Of a DNA stretch of 64,000 bases, positions 13,201 through 25,200 are shown in pieces; positions within the stretch are counted from its first letter, which is position 1, and every line of letters starts with the position of its first letter. The stretch is from Diplosphaera chodatii (Eukaryota > Chlorophyta > Trebouxiophyceae > Prasiolales > Stichococcaceae): assembly GCA_032358165.1 (NCBI GenBank), contig JAALGY010000019.1, forward strand, positions 372,001 to 436,000, in the 5' to 3' direction. Below the pieces are notes generated by a model. It ran no database searches. It worked only from the letters and a program-made list of their open reading frames with translations, and was not told the origin of the DNA. A program made the position numbers and the translations under genes.

Positions 13201-16200
13201 TGAGTCACCTGCTGCTGTCGACATCCATCCCGGAAGAGCAGCATGTCGCTTCGTCCACTTGAAATATTTTGCTGATGGCTCAGGGAGGCAGCCACTGGCC
13301 AACCATCAAGCAGCAGGGGTCGTTGGGGTCGGCAGCGGGGCATCGGCTGCAGCCGCGGCGTCAGCCTCGGCCTGCAGCAGTGACATCAGGCTTCTGAGGA
13401 ACCTTGTGACAAGCCGTTACGAAGCAATTGAAAGCTTTCCCAGCAGCCAGCCACATCAGTCGATCAGGAGATGCCCATCTACCTGTGTCTGGCGCGCTGC
13501 CACCTCCTGCAGAAGATCGTCCGCTAGCTGCTGTGCTGAGGCTGCATGGGGCACTGCACCTGCAGCTGTCAGGGTCACCAAGTATCACTCGTGAACAGCA
13601 GGTGTGCCCACGGCGGGATTTCTGATTGCCACTTGACTGAAGGCGAGGTTGGGCTGCTGACACAGCAGAGGTTGCCACCTGCAGGCGCCGCTGTGCCGCT
13701 GGGCCGTGCTGCCGCCAGCGCAAACAGGGCCAGCCCCTCTGCCAGCGCCGCCCTGAGGCCGCCGTCGGCGGCCAGCAGCGCCGCAGCAGCCTCGCGCTGT
13801 GCAGCGACGGCGCCGCTGTGGTCCTCTTCCATGCTGTGCGGCTGTGCCTCCCCCACGACTCTGCACGCAGAAGATGAGGATGGTGAGACCATGCAGTGGC
13901 TGACGTCTGCGCCGGTCCTGACAGTGCGTCTGAACGCAGCGTGTCGACCTCTCTGATACCTGTGCACAATGCCAGGTACATTTGCAACCAGCTCGCTGGC
14001 AGCAAGTGTTGGCAGCAAAATTTGGTGCGTGACGGTGTACCCCAGCGCGGATGCCGCGGAGTGCAGCCGCTGCTGCAGCTGGCACAGGGCCAGGGTGGCG
14101 GGCAGCTGCGGGTGGCCGGCGGCGCGCCACGCCAGCGGCGGCGGCGGAGGCCCCGCCGCCAGTCCCAACGACGACAGCAGCGACCCCAGCACGTGCCGCA
14201 CCCGCCCTGACGGCAGCAGGAGCAGCGTCTTCGGGCACAGACTCCATGAGCACTGAACCCCTTGCACCTCAGGGTATTCAGGCTGCGCTGAGTTCTGTGG
14301 CGACTGGCTGCAATATCAAGTGCACCAAAGGCAGGCAGCTCAGCGAGTGCCACACGCAATGCAGGGAGCTTTGCGAGGAGGATGCCCACCCTGCGGGTCG
14401 AACGCTGCCTCTGCCAGCAGCCCTGCCAGTGTGGTCAGCGCACGCTGCAGCCGCAGCGCCACGAAGGCTAGGCCCTCCAGGTCAAGCGCCGGTGGCAATG
14501 CTGCTAACGATGCAGGGCCGCCATGGCAGAGCCGCCACAGGGCGGCGCGCCACTCCGCAACCTGAGCCACCTGCCGTCCATGAACATGACTGGCTGTGAT
14601 GCTGTGCAATTTGACGCTGGACACATAGCGGAGTCGCACGAGAGAAGCATCAACGAAGTCTGTGTGCATACTGCACTCCAAGCAGAGAAGCTGCAGCTTA
14701 GTCATGCAGTCACTATGGAAGCCAGCCAGTGCAATCAGACCATGGCTCTGCTGCCTGCACACTGCAGAGTGCGCATGGACGGTATGTGAGGAGCGGCGCA
14801 TGTTCAAACGGAGATGCATCACATGAATGTCCACACTGATGTCCAGCGCTTCACCTGTCCCAGGAGTGTGGGCGACCAGGAGGTTGTGCTGTCTGCCAGC
14901 AGCGCTGCCGCTGCAGCATCCAGTGCGAAGATTGTAGGGTACAGCCAATCGACCGCTTCGTGATGCGCCGCCTGCCGTGCCCGCACCTGTCGCAGAAGGC
15001 ACGACTGTGATTGCGCACCAATGAAGAGAGGGTGCAAGCTGTTGCACAGCCCGAGGGTTTGGGGCCGTGCACACACAGACCTTGGGGTGGATGTGGCGCC
15101 AGTACGACTGCTGCAGCAGCGAGGCGGCGCCCGCCGCCACTGCAACTTCTGCAGCCGCCTCGGCGCCCCGCAGCTGCTCGTGCGCTGCCAGGGCCCCCCG
15201 CGCTGCCGCAAGCCTTGCTGCCTGGGCTGCGATGCGCCGCCAGAGCGCCATGGCCGCACTCCCTGCTGAGTGGTTGCTGCCGGCATCCACTGGCACAGGG
15301 GTCAGGGCGCCGGCTGCCGTCAGCGATGGCACAATGCCATCCGCGCGAGTGGGGTCCGCCGGCAGCATCGCCGCCGCCGACGGCTCCATGGCCAGGAGCT
15401 GCTGCAGCTGCGCAGTCGCAGCCGCCAGCGCCTGCGCTGCTGGGTGGGCCGACAGCGCCTCCAGCACCGCAACAATTTGCCGCAGGGTCTCCGTAGGGAC
15501 TGCCGACCAGCCAAGTGCCGGCGGGGCCGCTGCCAGCTGGCCGGCCAGGCTGCGCAGCCAGGCGATAGCTGCTGTGGTGCTGCTCTGAGGACAGCGCTCT
15601 GCCAGGCAGTGTGCGGCGGCCCAGAGCAGCCGTAGGAGCACATCACGCTCTGGCGCTGCGTCTGAGTCGTGCATGGTGGTGGTCGACTCCGGTGCGGAGC
15701 TGCCTGTCAGCCGGTGGCGCAGCAACTGCACAGGCAGAGCGGACGCAGGGACGCCGTCGCTGAACACGGCTGCAGCACCTGCCACAGAGTGAGCCCAAAT
15801 CAGTAGACTGAACTGCTGGCTGGTCCGCGTCTGGTGTTCGACTGGATCCAAGCACGTGCAGCTGAGGTGCAAGGCAAACCACCTTCGACGGCCTGGAGCG
15901 CCTGGCGTGCGGCCAGCTCCGCTGCGTAGCCCTCCAGGAGTGAGGCTTCCAGCGCAAGGGCAGCCGTGGCAGAGTCCTCAAGCACTGAGGACAGCCGCGG
16001 CGGGTGCGGCCAAGCGCACGGCCGCACCAGACTCAGCCGGCCACCAGGTCCAGCTGATCTGGCAGTGAGTCTGGCAGTGATCCCGCAGTGCTGTGCAAAG
16101 GCGGCACGGGCTTCTGCGCGGTCTGCCCCCGAGCTTTGCGCTTGCACGTACACCTGCAGCGCATCCGCAACATCACCCGCGCTCGATGACACAAGCCTGC

Positions 16201-19200
16201 GGTTGTCTGCAGTGCTGCAGCGGTGGATTGACGGTGGGAACAACACAACTGCTCAGGAGCAACGACAACAACAGCGACTGAGCAAACCAACTAGGATTTG
16301 CTCAGTCGCGCGGCCCCCATCCGCTCGTGAAGCAGTGGACGACGAGATGGCCACAGGCGCAGCAGCCTTGACAGCTGTCAGTCACCTGGTGGAAAGCCGC
16401 CTCCAGGGCCGGCTGCAGCGGCCAGCCCCGAGCCGCAAGCGCGCGCGCCAGATCTGCCCACCGCCGCAGCTGGCGAGGCGAGGGCCCCGGCAGGTGAGCA
16501 GCCGCCGCCGCCGCCGCCAGCCGCTGGTGCGTGGCGACCATCGCCCCTGGCAGCGTCCACCCCGGGACCCCGGCGGCAGCCACCGCCAGCTGCAGGTCGT
16601 CTGCGGGTGGCGACTGCACGCCGGCTGCGGGGGATGGGCTGGGGAGCGCGGCGGCTGGAAGCGGCTCTGGCAGCAGGAAGATCTCCACGCCGCGGTTGCG
16701 CATCGCACGAGAGACCTCGCCATGCCTGCAGGCCAGCACAGCGTCCGTTGCCGAGCGGCTTCAGCATGCTGCACGCTGTTGCTGGACTAGCGGTCACTGC
16801 AGCAGCCTGCATTGCACGCACACGCAAAGGCAAATGCTGCAGCTTGCTCAGGTCACCACTCTCAGCTGCAAGACCGCACATATACTGCTGGGATCACTCG
16901 ACCTGCCATGCCCACCTGGGGTTCAGCGCCAGGATGAGGCGGAAGTCGGGGTGCGGGGTGACCACCCGGGGGCCGCCGCCGCCCGGGGACCCGGCCTCGT
17001 TCAGCACCAGAGTCCCGCCCGGCTCCAGCAGCGCGTTCAGGCGGTCCAGCACCGCGGGCGCCGCCAGGTTGGCGCCCCGCAGCAGCAGCCAGCCGCCACG
17101 CTCCACCGCCCGCGTCAGCGTGCCGTCCACCCATGCAAACCTGCAGCAGCACCGACAATGCAGTGGCTGACTTGACACATCTGGGCGCAGCTGTCAACAC
17201 ACAAGGCACAGCTAAGCCGTGTTGTCCCACCACCCTGCCACGCAGCTGTGTCATACATGTCCATCAGCAACCGCCTGGGGTTGCATCTGTCTCTCGCCAA
17301 CCACACTGCAGTCTTCTGGCGGCTCAGCAACAGCGGTTTACCTGCCGGCGCTGGCGGTGCTGCCATCGCCTGCGGTCCGTTGCGCCTTGGCAACCTCTGC
17401 CACAAGGCTCTCCACTAGCGCACGCAGCTCCTGCGCGGCCGGGCTGCCCTGCCAGGTGGACATCGAAGCCGACAGCCGCCGCAGGGCTGCCAGCATCTGT
17501 ACAAGCTGGTGCATTGGGGCACCTGCTTGCAACAACATGGTAAGACCTCGACTCCTAGTAGACGATGATGCTCCCAGGTGTCCCCGCGTGGTAAGAAAAT
17601 TTGGCCACAAATGCAGGCTTGAGCGCGGGTCTGGCAGCTTTGTTTCGTCTGTCAACCAACGTCTGGAAGGAGGCACAATCGACATGGCGTGCCTGCTGTA
17701 CTGTCGGCCACACTGCTGTCGCTGTCCAGCTGCTGCAGCTCCGCCAGCGCCGAGGCCACAGCAGTGACACCAGCATGCTGGTGCTGTGGCAGCCCATGGG
17801 CGATGCCATTGGCTTCAGGTTGCAGGCTTGACTGAGTGCCCGTCAGCAGTGCTGCAGCAGCAGACCGCAGATTGCTGCGAACCTTGTCGACTAGCTCCTG
17901 CAGATAGCACAAGGTACACGCCATTCGAACGTGTACTGCTGCATGGTGTCCCTCACATTCTGTCAGCTGATCATTGCAAAACTCGTGCGGCGGCCAAAAC
18001 ACCAGGTGGCAAAAGGTAGCCTATTGATGGCCTGAGACACCAAAGGACATGCTGCGAGGATTGCCACAGCTTGTGGACGCTTCAAAGAAGGGGACATCCA
18101 CATCAGCAGCAGTCCATGTGCAGATGTATGTAAAGGGGCAGAACACCAAAGCACCTGGGCGGCACGCGCGGGCTCCAGCTGCTCAAAGCCGCCCAGCAGG
18201 TCCGCAGTGTCGCTGCCCGCCGACAGCGCGACCTCTTTCAGGTGGCGTCCTGCGTGTGAACAGTCCACACCGTCAGCGCACTGCACAGGTGTGTGCGGCA
18301 TGGCAGGTCTTGGTCCTATATATGTTGTACACCTCATTATAGGATTTTCTTCCTCATCCTCATAAGCATCGGCAGCATCGCCACAACTACAGCAGCCAAC
18401 AGACCTCCGTAAGCAGACCGGGCAGCACACCCTGCCCTGCCAGCTCCAGAAAGCAGCTGGCTGCTGCTGTGTATGCGGACAGTTCTTGCGCAGCGATGTC
18501 TAGTGCGTTTGTCTGCACCGACCTGCCAGGGCTGCAGCCATGCGCGCGAGCGACGACTTCCCGGAGCTGGGCCCGCCCACCAGCAGCGCTGGCCAGCCGC
18601 GCGCGAGGCACTCCGCCAGGCTCTCCAGCTCCCGCAGCCGCCCGGGCAGCAGCACGAGGCCGCCGGCCCTGCCGCCGCTGATGCCTGCTGCATCAGCATG
18701 CACATCAGAAGTGCTGCAACAAGTTCCCCTTGTTTTCTGGCTGAGGCTTCCCGTCCACTGCAATGGTGCCCTGACTCTAGAACAACTGTGCGCAGCGCAA
18801 GCATGTAGGGTAGGGGTAGAGTTTATGCATGTCATTGCCTTTCATGAGCATCAAGCAGTGCTTAGCATACCATATGTGGGTGGTCTCGGGACATGATTAC
18901 GGTTGAGCTTTGATTACCAGCCGCACCAGGATCGTTGGAGGGCATCTCCACAGGAGAGACACGCCGCAGCCGGGCCCGCCCAATGTCCGCCCAGCCTGAC
19001 ACCATTGCCACGCTGGGCCGGCTGAACGGCGCAAGTGGCCGACCCCAGGCGCGCTGGAACGCTGCGGCAGCTGCTTCTCTGTCGGCCGCTGACCGCAGCC
19101 GCTGCACAACCAGCAGGTGCACATAGTGCTCTGCCGCATCGTCTATCGCCTGCTCATACAACAGAAGGGTGAAAATCATGAGAGGTTGACCATCCTGGAG

Positions 19201-22200
19201 TAGATGCTGCCAAAGCCACGGCAAGTGCGGTTGCTTGACATATGTGCAGACCGGTGACTGAGCTGTCTCGCTTTCCTATGTGGTGCACACTCTGCGGAAT
19301 GTGTGTCAGATCATCTGTTCTGCATTGTTTCGTAGGCAAAGTCAGGCATACACTCCACACCGTGTGGACACCACATAGGCAACGCAGTCTTGGGGTTGTG
19401 TGGGCGTCATGGCTGGCCCAGCATCTGCCGACGTCCATCACTGTCTGCACTACATGATGACCATAGTCCCAGATGGTGCAAACAGCTGCATCACCTGCGC
19501 TGCGCCCTCAAAAGTCACAGCGCCCCCAGCGGGCACCGCGCTCTCCGCCAGCTGGCACCAGCGCAGCAGGTCGCGCAGGTTGAACTCCCAGGGGCCGCCG
19601 GCAGCGCCGAACGTGCGTGCGACATTTGCGGCGTGGTGCAGGTCCGCCAGGAAGGCGGCCATCCGCCAGCGCAGCGCCTCTGGCACCGCAGGATGCAGCG
19701 CGCCTGCATTGCCATTCACAAGAACCACTTTTAGATCAGACATATGCAATAGACGTGTACACCTGACAATTTGGTCGCTCATTCGAGAGGATCTGAACAC
19801 AGAGGTTCAGCAGCCACCTGGAGACCGTCCTCCCCACGTGGGCCCATAGCCTCCGCTGCTGCAAGGGCAGGGTGCATCAAAATCCTGCCTGCGATGTACA
19901 GCAGGTCGCCCGTCTCCAGCAGCTCGATGGCGACGCGGGTGAAGCGGTTGAGGAAGGAGCGGGGCAGGCCGCGCCGCCCCCCGCCCTCCTGCACCGGGTT
20001 CTGCGCCCCGAACAGCCGGAAGCCGGGCGCCGCATGGAAGGCCCGCCCCAGCTCCGGGATGAACACCTGGAGCACATGTGATGACGTGTGATAGAGTTGC
20101 GTCAGCACACGGTTACGTACATAACGTGTAGAGCAGAGAGTGTACAACACACTTCAACCTATTTCCGGCCTCAAGACAGCCGCCATACTGCCTGTTCAAC
20201 TCGCAAGGTGCACGAGCACATTTGTCAGTAGATACATCTCGCAATGCTTGTGTGCTTAGCCTGTCGGCACCGTGCCGGCATGGTGGCAAACATCATCGTC
20301 TGTTTGCACTACTGACTGTTGTAGTTTGTACCTAATTCCTGCATTGTCATGACATTGAGGCATGATACAAATAGTCACACCTCCTCCCGGTGGTCGAGCA
20401 CGGCGTTGAGGCCCTCCAGCACGGACTGGCTGGCCAGGTTCAGCTCGTCCAGCAGCACCCAGGCGCCCTGCCGCAGCGCCTCCAGCAGCGGCCCGTCGCA
20501 CCTGCAGGTTGAGCAGTTGCACTGAGATCCCCAATGCGAGACAATCAAGTTGGCACGGGTCCTCGAGGCAGTGACAAGAGGACTACCACTGCCATGCGCC
20601 CTACATGGGTGGCCTGCTTTGTACGAGCGGTCCGTGTTGTTACCTGCCTACTCATAGCAGACTATCACATGGAACAGGGAACGATGTGCAAGCGCTGTAT
20701 CCACTTTTTCAGGCTACGGCCATGCCGGTCATCAACAACTTGAGCACTGCAGCTGCCACCGCAGACCACGATAGGGGTCCGGATGTTGCCTCGTACGACA
20801 TCAGGCTCTGGACCCCTCTGGTGACAGCGAGATGCAGCTGCAGTGGTAACACTGCAGACACTCTAAATCCATGCAGCGAGGCAAGGCAGTCTGATAGCAT
20901 TGCTGACAAAAGAGAAGGTTCACAACAGCCCACCAGGCGAATGCGCCGGGCGCTCCGCCCTGCACCGGCAGATCCGCGCCCAGCAGGTCCATGATGTCTG
21001 TCTGCTCGCTCAGGTTAATGCGGTATAGCTTGCGGCCTGCAGTGCATGTATGGCTGTGGTTACTGACACATGATAGTCAGCAGGTGTAAGCATGCAACCG
21101 ATCTGTGGCATTGTGCTTGCGTAGAAAAGTCGTGCAGGCAAGATGCAGCGTGCAACATTAGCATTCATGATGCTGGGACACCTCAATGCTCTGAAATCTC
21201 CTACTTTCTCGTGCATGCAGAATGCAATCGTGCGGATTGCAATGCTGAGCAGTAATGCCCCAGCAAGGTGATTCACATGCATGGCATCTTGCATGTCTAC
21301 GAACTGCTGACGTTACTCATGTCATGCAAGCAACATGCACCAGGAGGCGTGCCTGAAGCAGCTGCAAGTGCGGTGACCAGCGACGTCTTGCCGACGCCAG
21401 GCGAACCCTCCAGCAGCACCGCCTTGCGCAGCTGCAGCGCCCGCAGCACACGGCCAGCATTGCGAGCTGTGGTCGGCGCGCCAAAGTCGAACCTGGCTGC
21501 TTTGCCTGCTGCACGACCATGCACTGTCAGCGAATACTGCTTTCAGAGCGCACTTAGCACTCTAGTCTTGCATGAACCAGATGCATTTGCAGGTGAGCTA
21601 TTTTGCTCACAAGCAAGGCCCACTTGGGACCACATGAAGGTACCTTGCAAGGCAGCAGGTGAGGGTTGCACACACCTGAGGGTTGATGGGTGCCACGCTC
21701 AATGGTGAAGCTGCCGAGGCCCCACCGCCCAACTGGCGGCGGCACTGAAGCAGCTGCCATGTCGCCGGCCGCCGCAGCAGCTGCGTGCGCAGCATCCGGC
21801 GGCAGCTGCGCCAGCAGGAAGGCGTGGCAGCGCGCCCGCAGCCCCCTCACCGCCTGCACGCGCACCACATGGTGGCCGCTTCCAGCCCACGGTGCATGGA
21901 TGCCAGTTGCAGCAAGTGAGACGTCATGTGGCCAACCCATGATGGCACACCTCATCAAACATCCCGGAGACTGGTGCACTGCAGCTGCGCCCCAGTGTGC
22001 CGGAGGGGCTGTGGCACGGTGTGCATTGCCTCAGCCAAGCCTGTGCTGACACAACGTTCAGGTACAGCAGGCATATCTGGGTACAAAACTGCATAGGGGC
22101 TTTGGACTCCAGTATGGCCTCACCTCGTGGGACATGCCGAGGCCCAGGCCGATGCCGTCCAGCAGCACCAGGTAGGCGCCGTGCGCGTACGCGGGCAGCA

Positions 22201-25200
22201 GGCCGACTGACGGCGCCGCCGTGGCCACAAAGTGCGCCCAGGCCAGCAGGTCGCGAACAGACAGGGCGGTCCGCGCTGCGGCGCCCGCCTCCTGGAAGTG
22301 CCGCCAGAACGCCAGCAGCCGCGGCGCCACCTCCCGCTGCACATCCTCACCTGACATGGGAAACGCAGCCAGGCTTGTTACAGACAGTTGATGTGTGCAT
22401 TGTCTTGAAGAGTCTTGAACTAACGTCGCTCCAGAGCCCCACCCGAGAGTCTGAGACCACCCATGCAGCGCCTCAGTAATTGGAAAATGGCAGGCATCCA
22501 TGGTGTAACTGGTGTAACAGCCTGGCAAGTGTCTCCTGTTTGTGTCCAGTGGCTGCACCTGGCAGCCGGGAGCGCAGGATGGCGGCCAGCTCGGCCTCGT
22601 CCTGGATGGCGGGCACCCACACCGTGGTGAAGCGGTTGGCCAGCGCCGGGCTCAGCTCCTTCTTGCCAAAGTCGCCGCCTGCGATGCCCAGCGACACCAG
22701 CTACTGTAAACAACTTTGCCATGGCACAAGGCACGCTCTGAGTAGTCTGGTCAGCATGCACATCATAAAGTTGTTCAGGTCACTGTGATTCAGGCTCCAC
22801 AAGCAGCTATGAGCAGCGACTGCAGCCCCCCAGTCAGGCAGTGCACTGTGCGAGATTCAGCAGCACACGTTACGGGTCCTGCACGTGGGTCAGGAACTCA
22901 CCAGGATTCATGGTGGCAAAGATCCGGAAGCCAGGCGCGGCACGAATGAGCTCAGCTCCGGCGCCGCCCTTCTCGGCCAGCGTGAGCGTGCGCCCCGGCT
23001 CCAGCACACTGCACATCATAGACATACAAGAGCATCATTTGAGGCTTCCTGTAGTGACATCAAGGCTGCCTCTGACGCACTTGGTGTATCCGTAGCAGAA
23101 CAAGCATAATGACAGCCAGCCACTTAATCTGAGCATCTGATGCACCATGCCAGACTGCATCTTCTTCCGCTGGAAGGACGAGTCGCAGCAGGATGCCGGG
23201 GGCACCTGTTGAGCCGCTCGATGACGGCGTCCTCGGCCAGGTTGAGCTCGTCGACCAGGAGCCAGTCGCCGCGGCGCAGGGCCACCACCAGCGGCCCGTC
23301 CTCCCACTCGAAGGGGCGCCGCGCCTCCGCCGCCGCCGCCGCCAGCTCCGCCACCGCGGCTCGCAGCCCCTGCAGCTCGCCTGCAAGCACAGCACCTTCC
23401 TGTCCGGGTGCCGCCATGACACTGCTCATCGCATCGTGTTGTGTGCAAGAGGAGGGACTGAGGGAAATATGCAGCAGGTGAAATGCAGGCGATGTGCAGG
23501 TTCACCTGCATTGCCATCAGCTGAGTTCGCTGTAGCTTCCAGCGCTGCCAGGGCAGCTGTTGCAGCGGCAGCAGTGGCCACCATGTCCTGCATCAAACAT
23601 GGAGGTTGAGACAGCCGGACCCTTACAGCTGTGTGCAGCTGCAACAAATCTACATGTCACAATAGGTTGGTGGACACACACAGGTGGTTGCTACTGGTGC
23701 GATGTGAACCTGCATGCTCATCGTGGATGCCACGCTGGCATCTGAACGCGGCCCGCCATGGATGCGCAGCAGCTCTGAGGCGCCGATGCACTGCAGTGCA
23801 GCCTCGAAACGCAGCACAGCCTTGTCTCGGTTCCTGCAATACAATAGTGCAGCTGGTACAGCAGCACATTTATGTTGCATCTGCTTGGAGAAGTTATGTC
23901 AGTGTTGAGCTGGCTGCTGCTGCCATAGATGCCTGTAATATTACCTGGTTGGGCGGAAGCCGCCCAGAAAGTCCGAGGCCTCGGTGTGCTGGTTGCAGTT
24001 GACGATGTGGAGCCGCGCGCCGGCCGCGCCCGCCGCCGCCTGCACCACCGTCGTCTTGCCAGTCCCCGTCTCGCCCACCAGAAGTACTGGCTCCTGAAAG
24101 CGGGCAGCTCTGCGCAAGAACACACACAGAGTGTCCGGCACGCACTCAGGGACGAGCCACACAGGAGCCATACTTAGGACACACTCTCGTTTGGGACCGC
24201 ATTTCTTGGCAGGCCAGAAGGAATGCTGCCAATCAGTGCACATGCTTCATCAGGGGCCTCACCGCGACAGCAGGGTGTACATGCGGCGCATGCTGGGCGT
24301 CCACACGATGCCCTGCAGCAGTGGCTGCCCAGCCGCGCCCTGCACCGCTGCCGTGGGCGCGTCGCCCTCCCGCTCATACAGCGCCCCCATGTCCAGCTGC
24401 ATCAGAGGCGTGTGGATCAGAGTCTATGTAGACTAAAATTGCAAGCACAGATGCTGTTGTCAGCACCGGCCAGACAGGGATGACATGCGAACAGCCCCCA
24501 ATCAACAATACCTACCAGCCCGGAGATAGCTGATTGCATGCAACATCGATCATAGAAGGAAGGTGAACAATCGGGAGCCACCTGGACGTTGAGGATTTTC
24601 TGCAGCACGTCGGCGACCATGGCGCGCTCCGCCGGCTCCCGCAGCCGCTCAGCCAGCACCGCATACCCATCCTCCGCCAGCTGCAGGAGATGCCAACCCC
24701 TCAGCTGCAGAACACATGTGATGCAGGGTAGCCTGCGCCAAAAACGCTGCACACTCGAGCCGCAGGGTGCTTGAACAGTCGCCACGGCGGTCAGCCCAGT
24801 CGCACCTGCTGGTAGCCGACTGCGCCACGCCCCGCCCAGCGGAACAGGTCCCGCGGCGTGATGAAGCCGTGCTTCCCCGCAAACACGTTGCTACCCTGCA
24901 GCCACACGGCGAAAGCACCTCAGGTCAGGCCGACGACGGCATTTCATGATCGTCTGTCAACCAGGAAGCAGCCTGGGGATCATGACGACCAGCAAAGTTC
25001 CAGGTTCAGCCTACACTTCTTAGTGCTTGATAACAAGCATCGCAGGGCAAACAAAACAATGGACTGCTGTGTGCTGTGTGGCCGACCTAGTAAGCTGGCT
25101 CCAGATAAAGCCTTCGCGGGATATGTGCATGAACAAATCTCTCACTCCGATGACAGCAGCAGCAGTCAGTAAACAGTCACCTGTCGCCGCCGCTGCAGCT

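Larger units (their letters stand above)
4480..16690 (-). other. MDN1: Midasin linker (helical stem) exons
   Basis: About 12 kb of small exons encode the long, weakly conserved alpha-helical linker that carries the tail and VWA domain. Recognisable segments, right to left, are DVADALQVYVQAQSSGADRA (about 16110-16170), ASLLGGATLRELVTLHNR near 10510-10590, ALYQAAFPDHFEAFADLA near 10815-10875, PILAQLTAICDRLLG near 9655-9700, and a final exon at about 4497-4605 (LQALSLHRATAKMGYIVTAL). Codon content is Ala-rich. Frames interrupted by stops between these blocks are introns. Confidence 0.75.

Noticed and set aside
14340..15872. 510-codon minus-strand open frame taken as a single protein
   Set aside because: It mixes true midasin linker exons with read-through introns (splice motifs and low-similarity stretches lie inside it).
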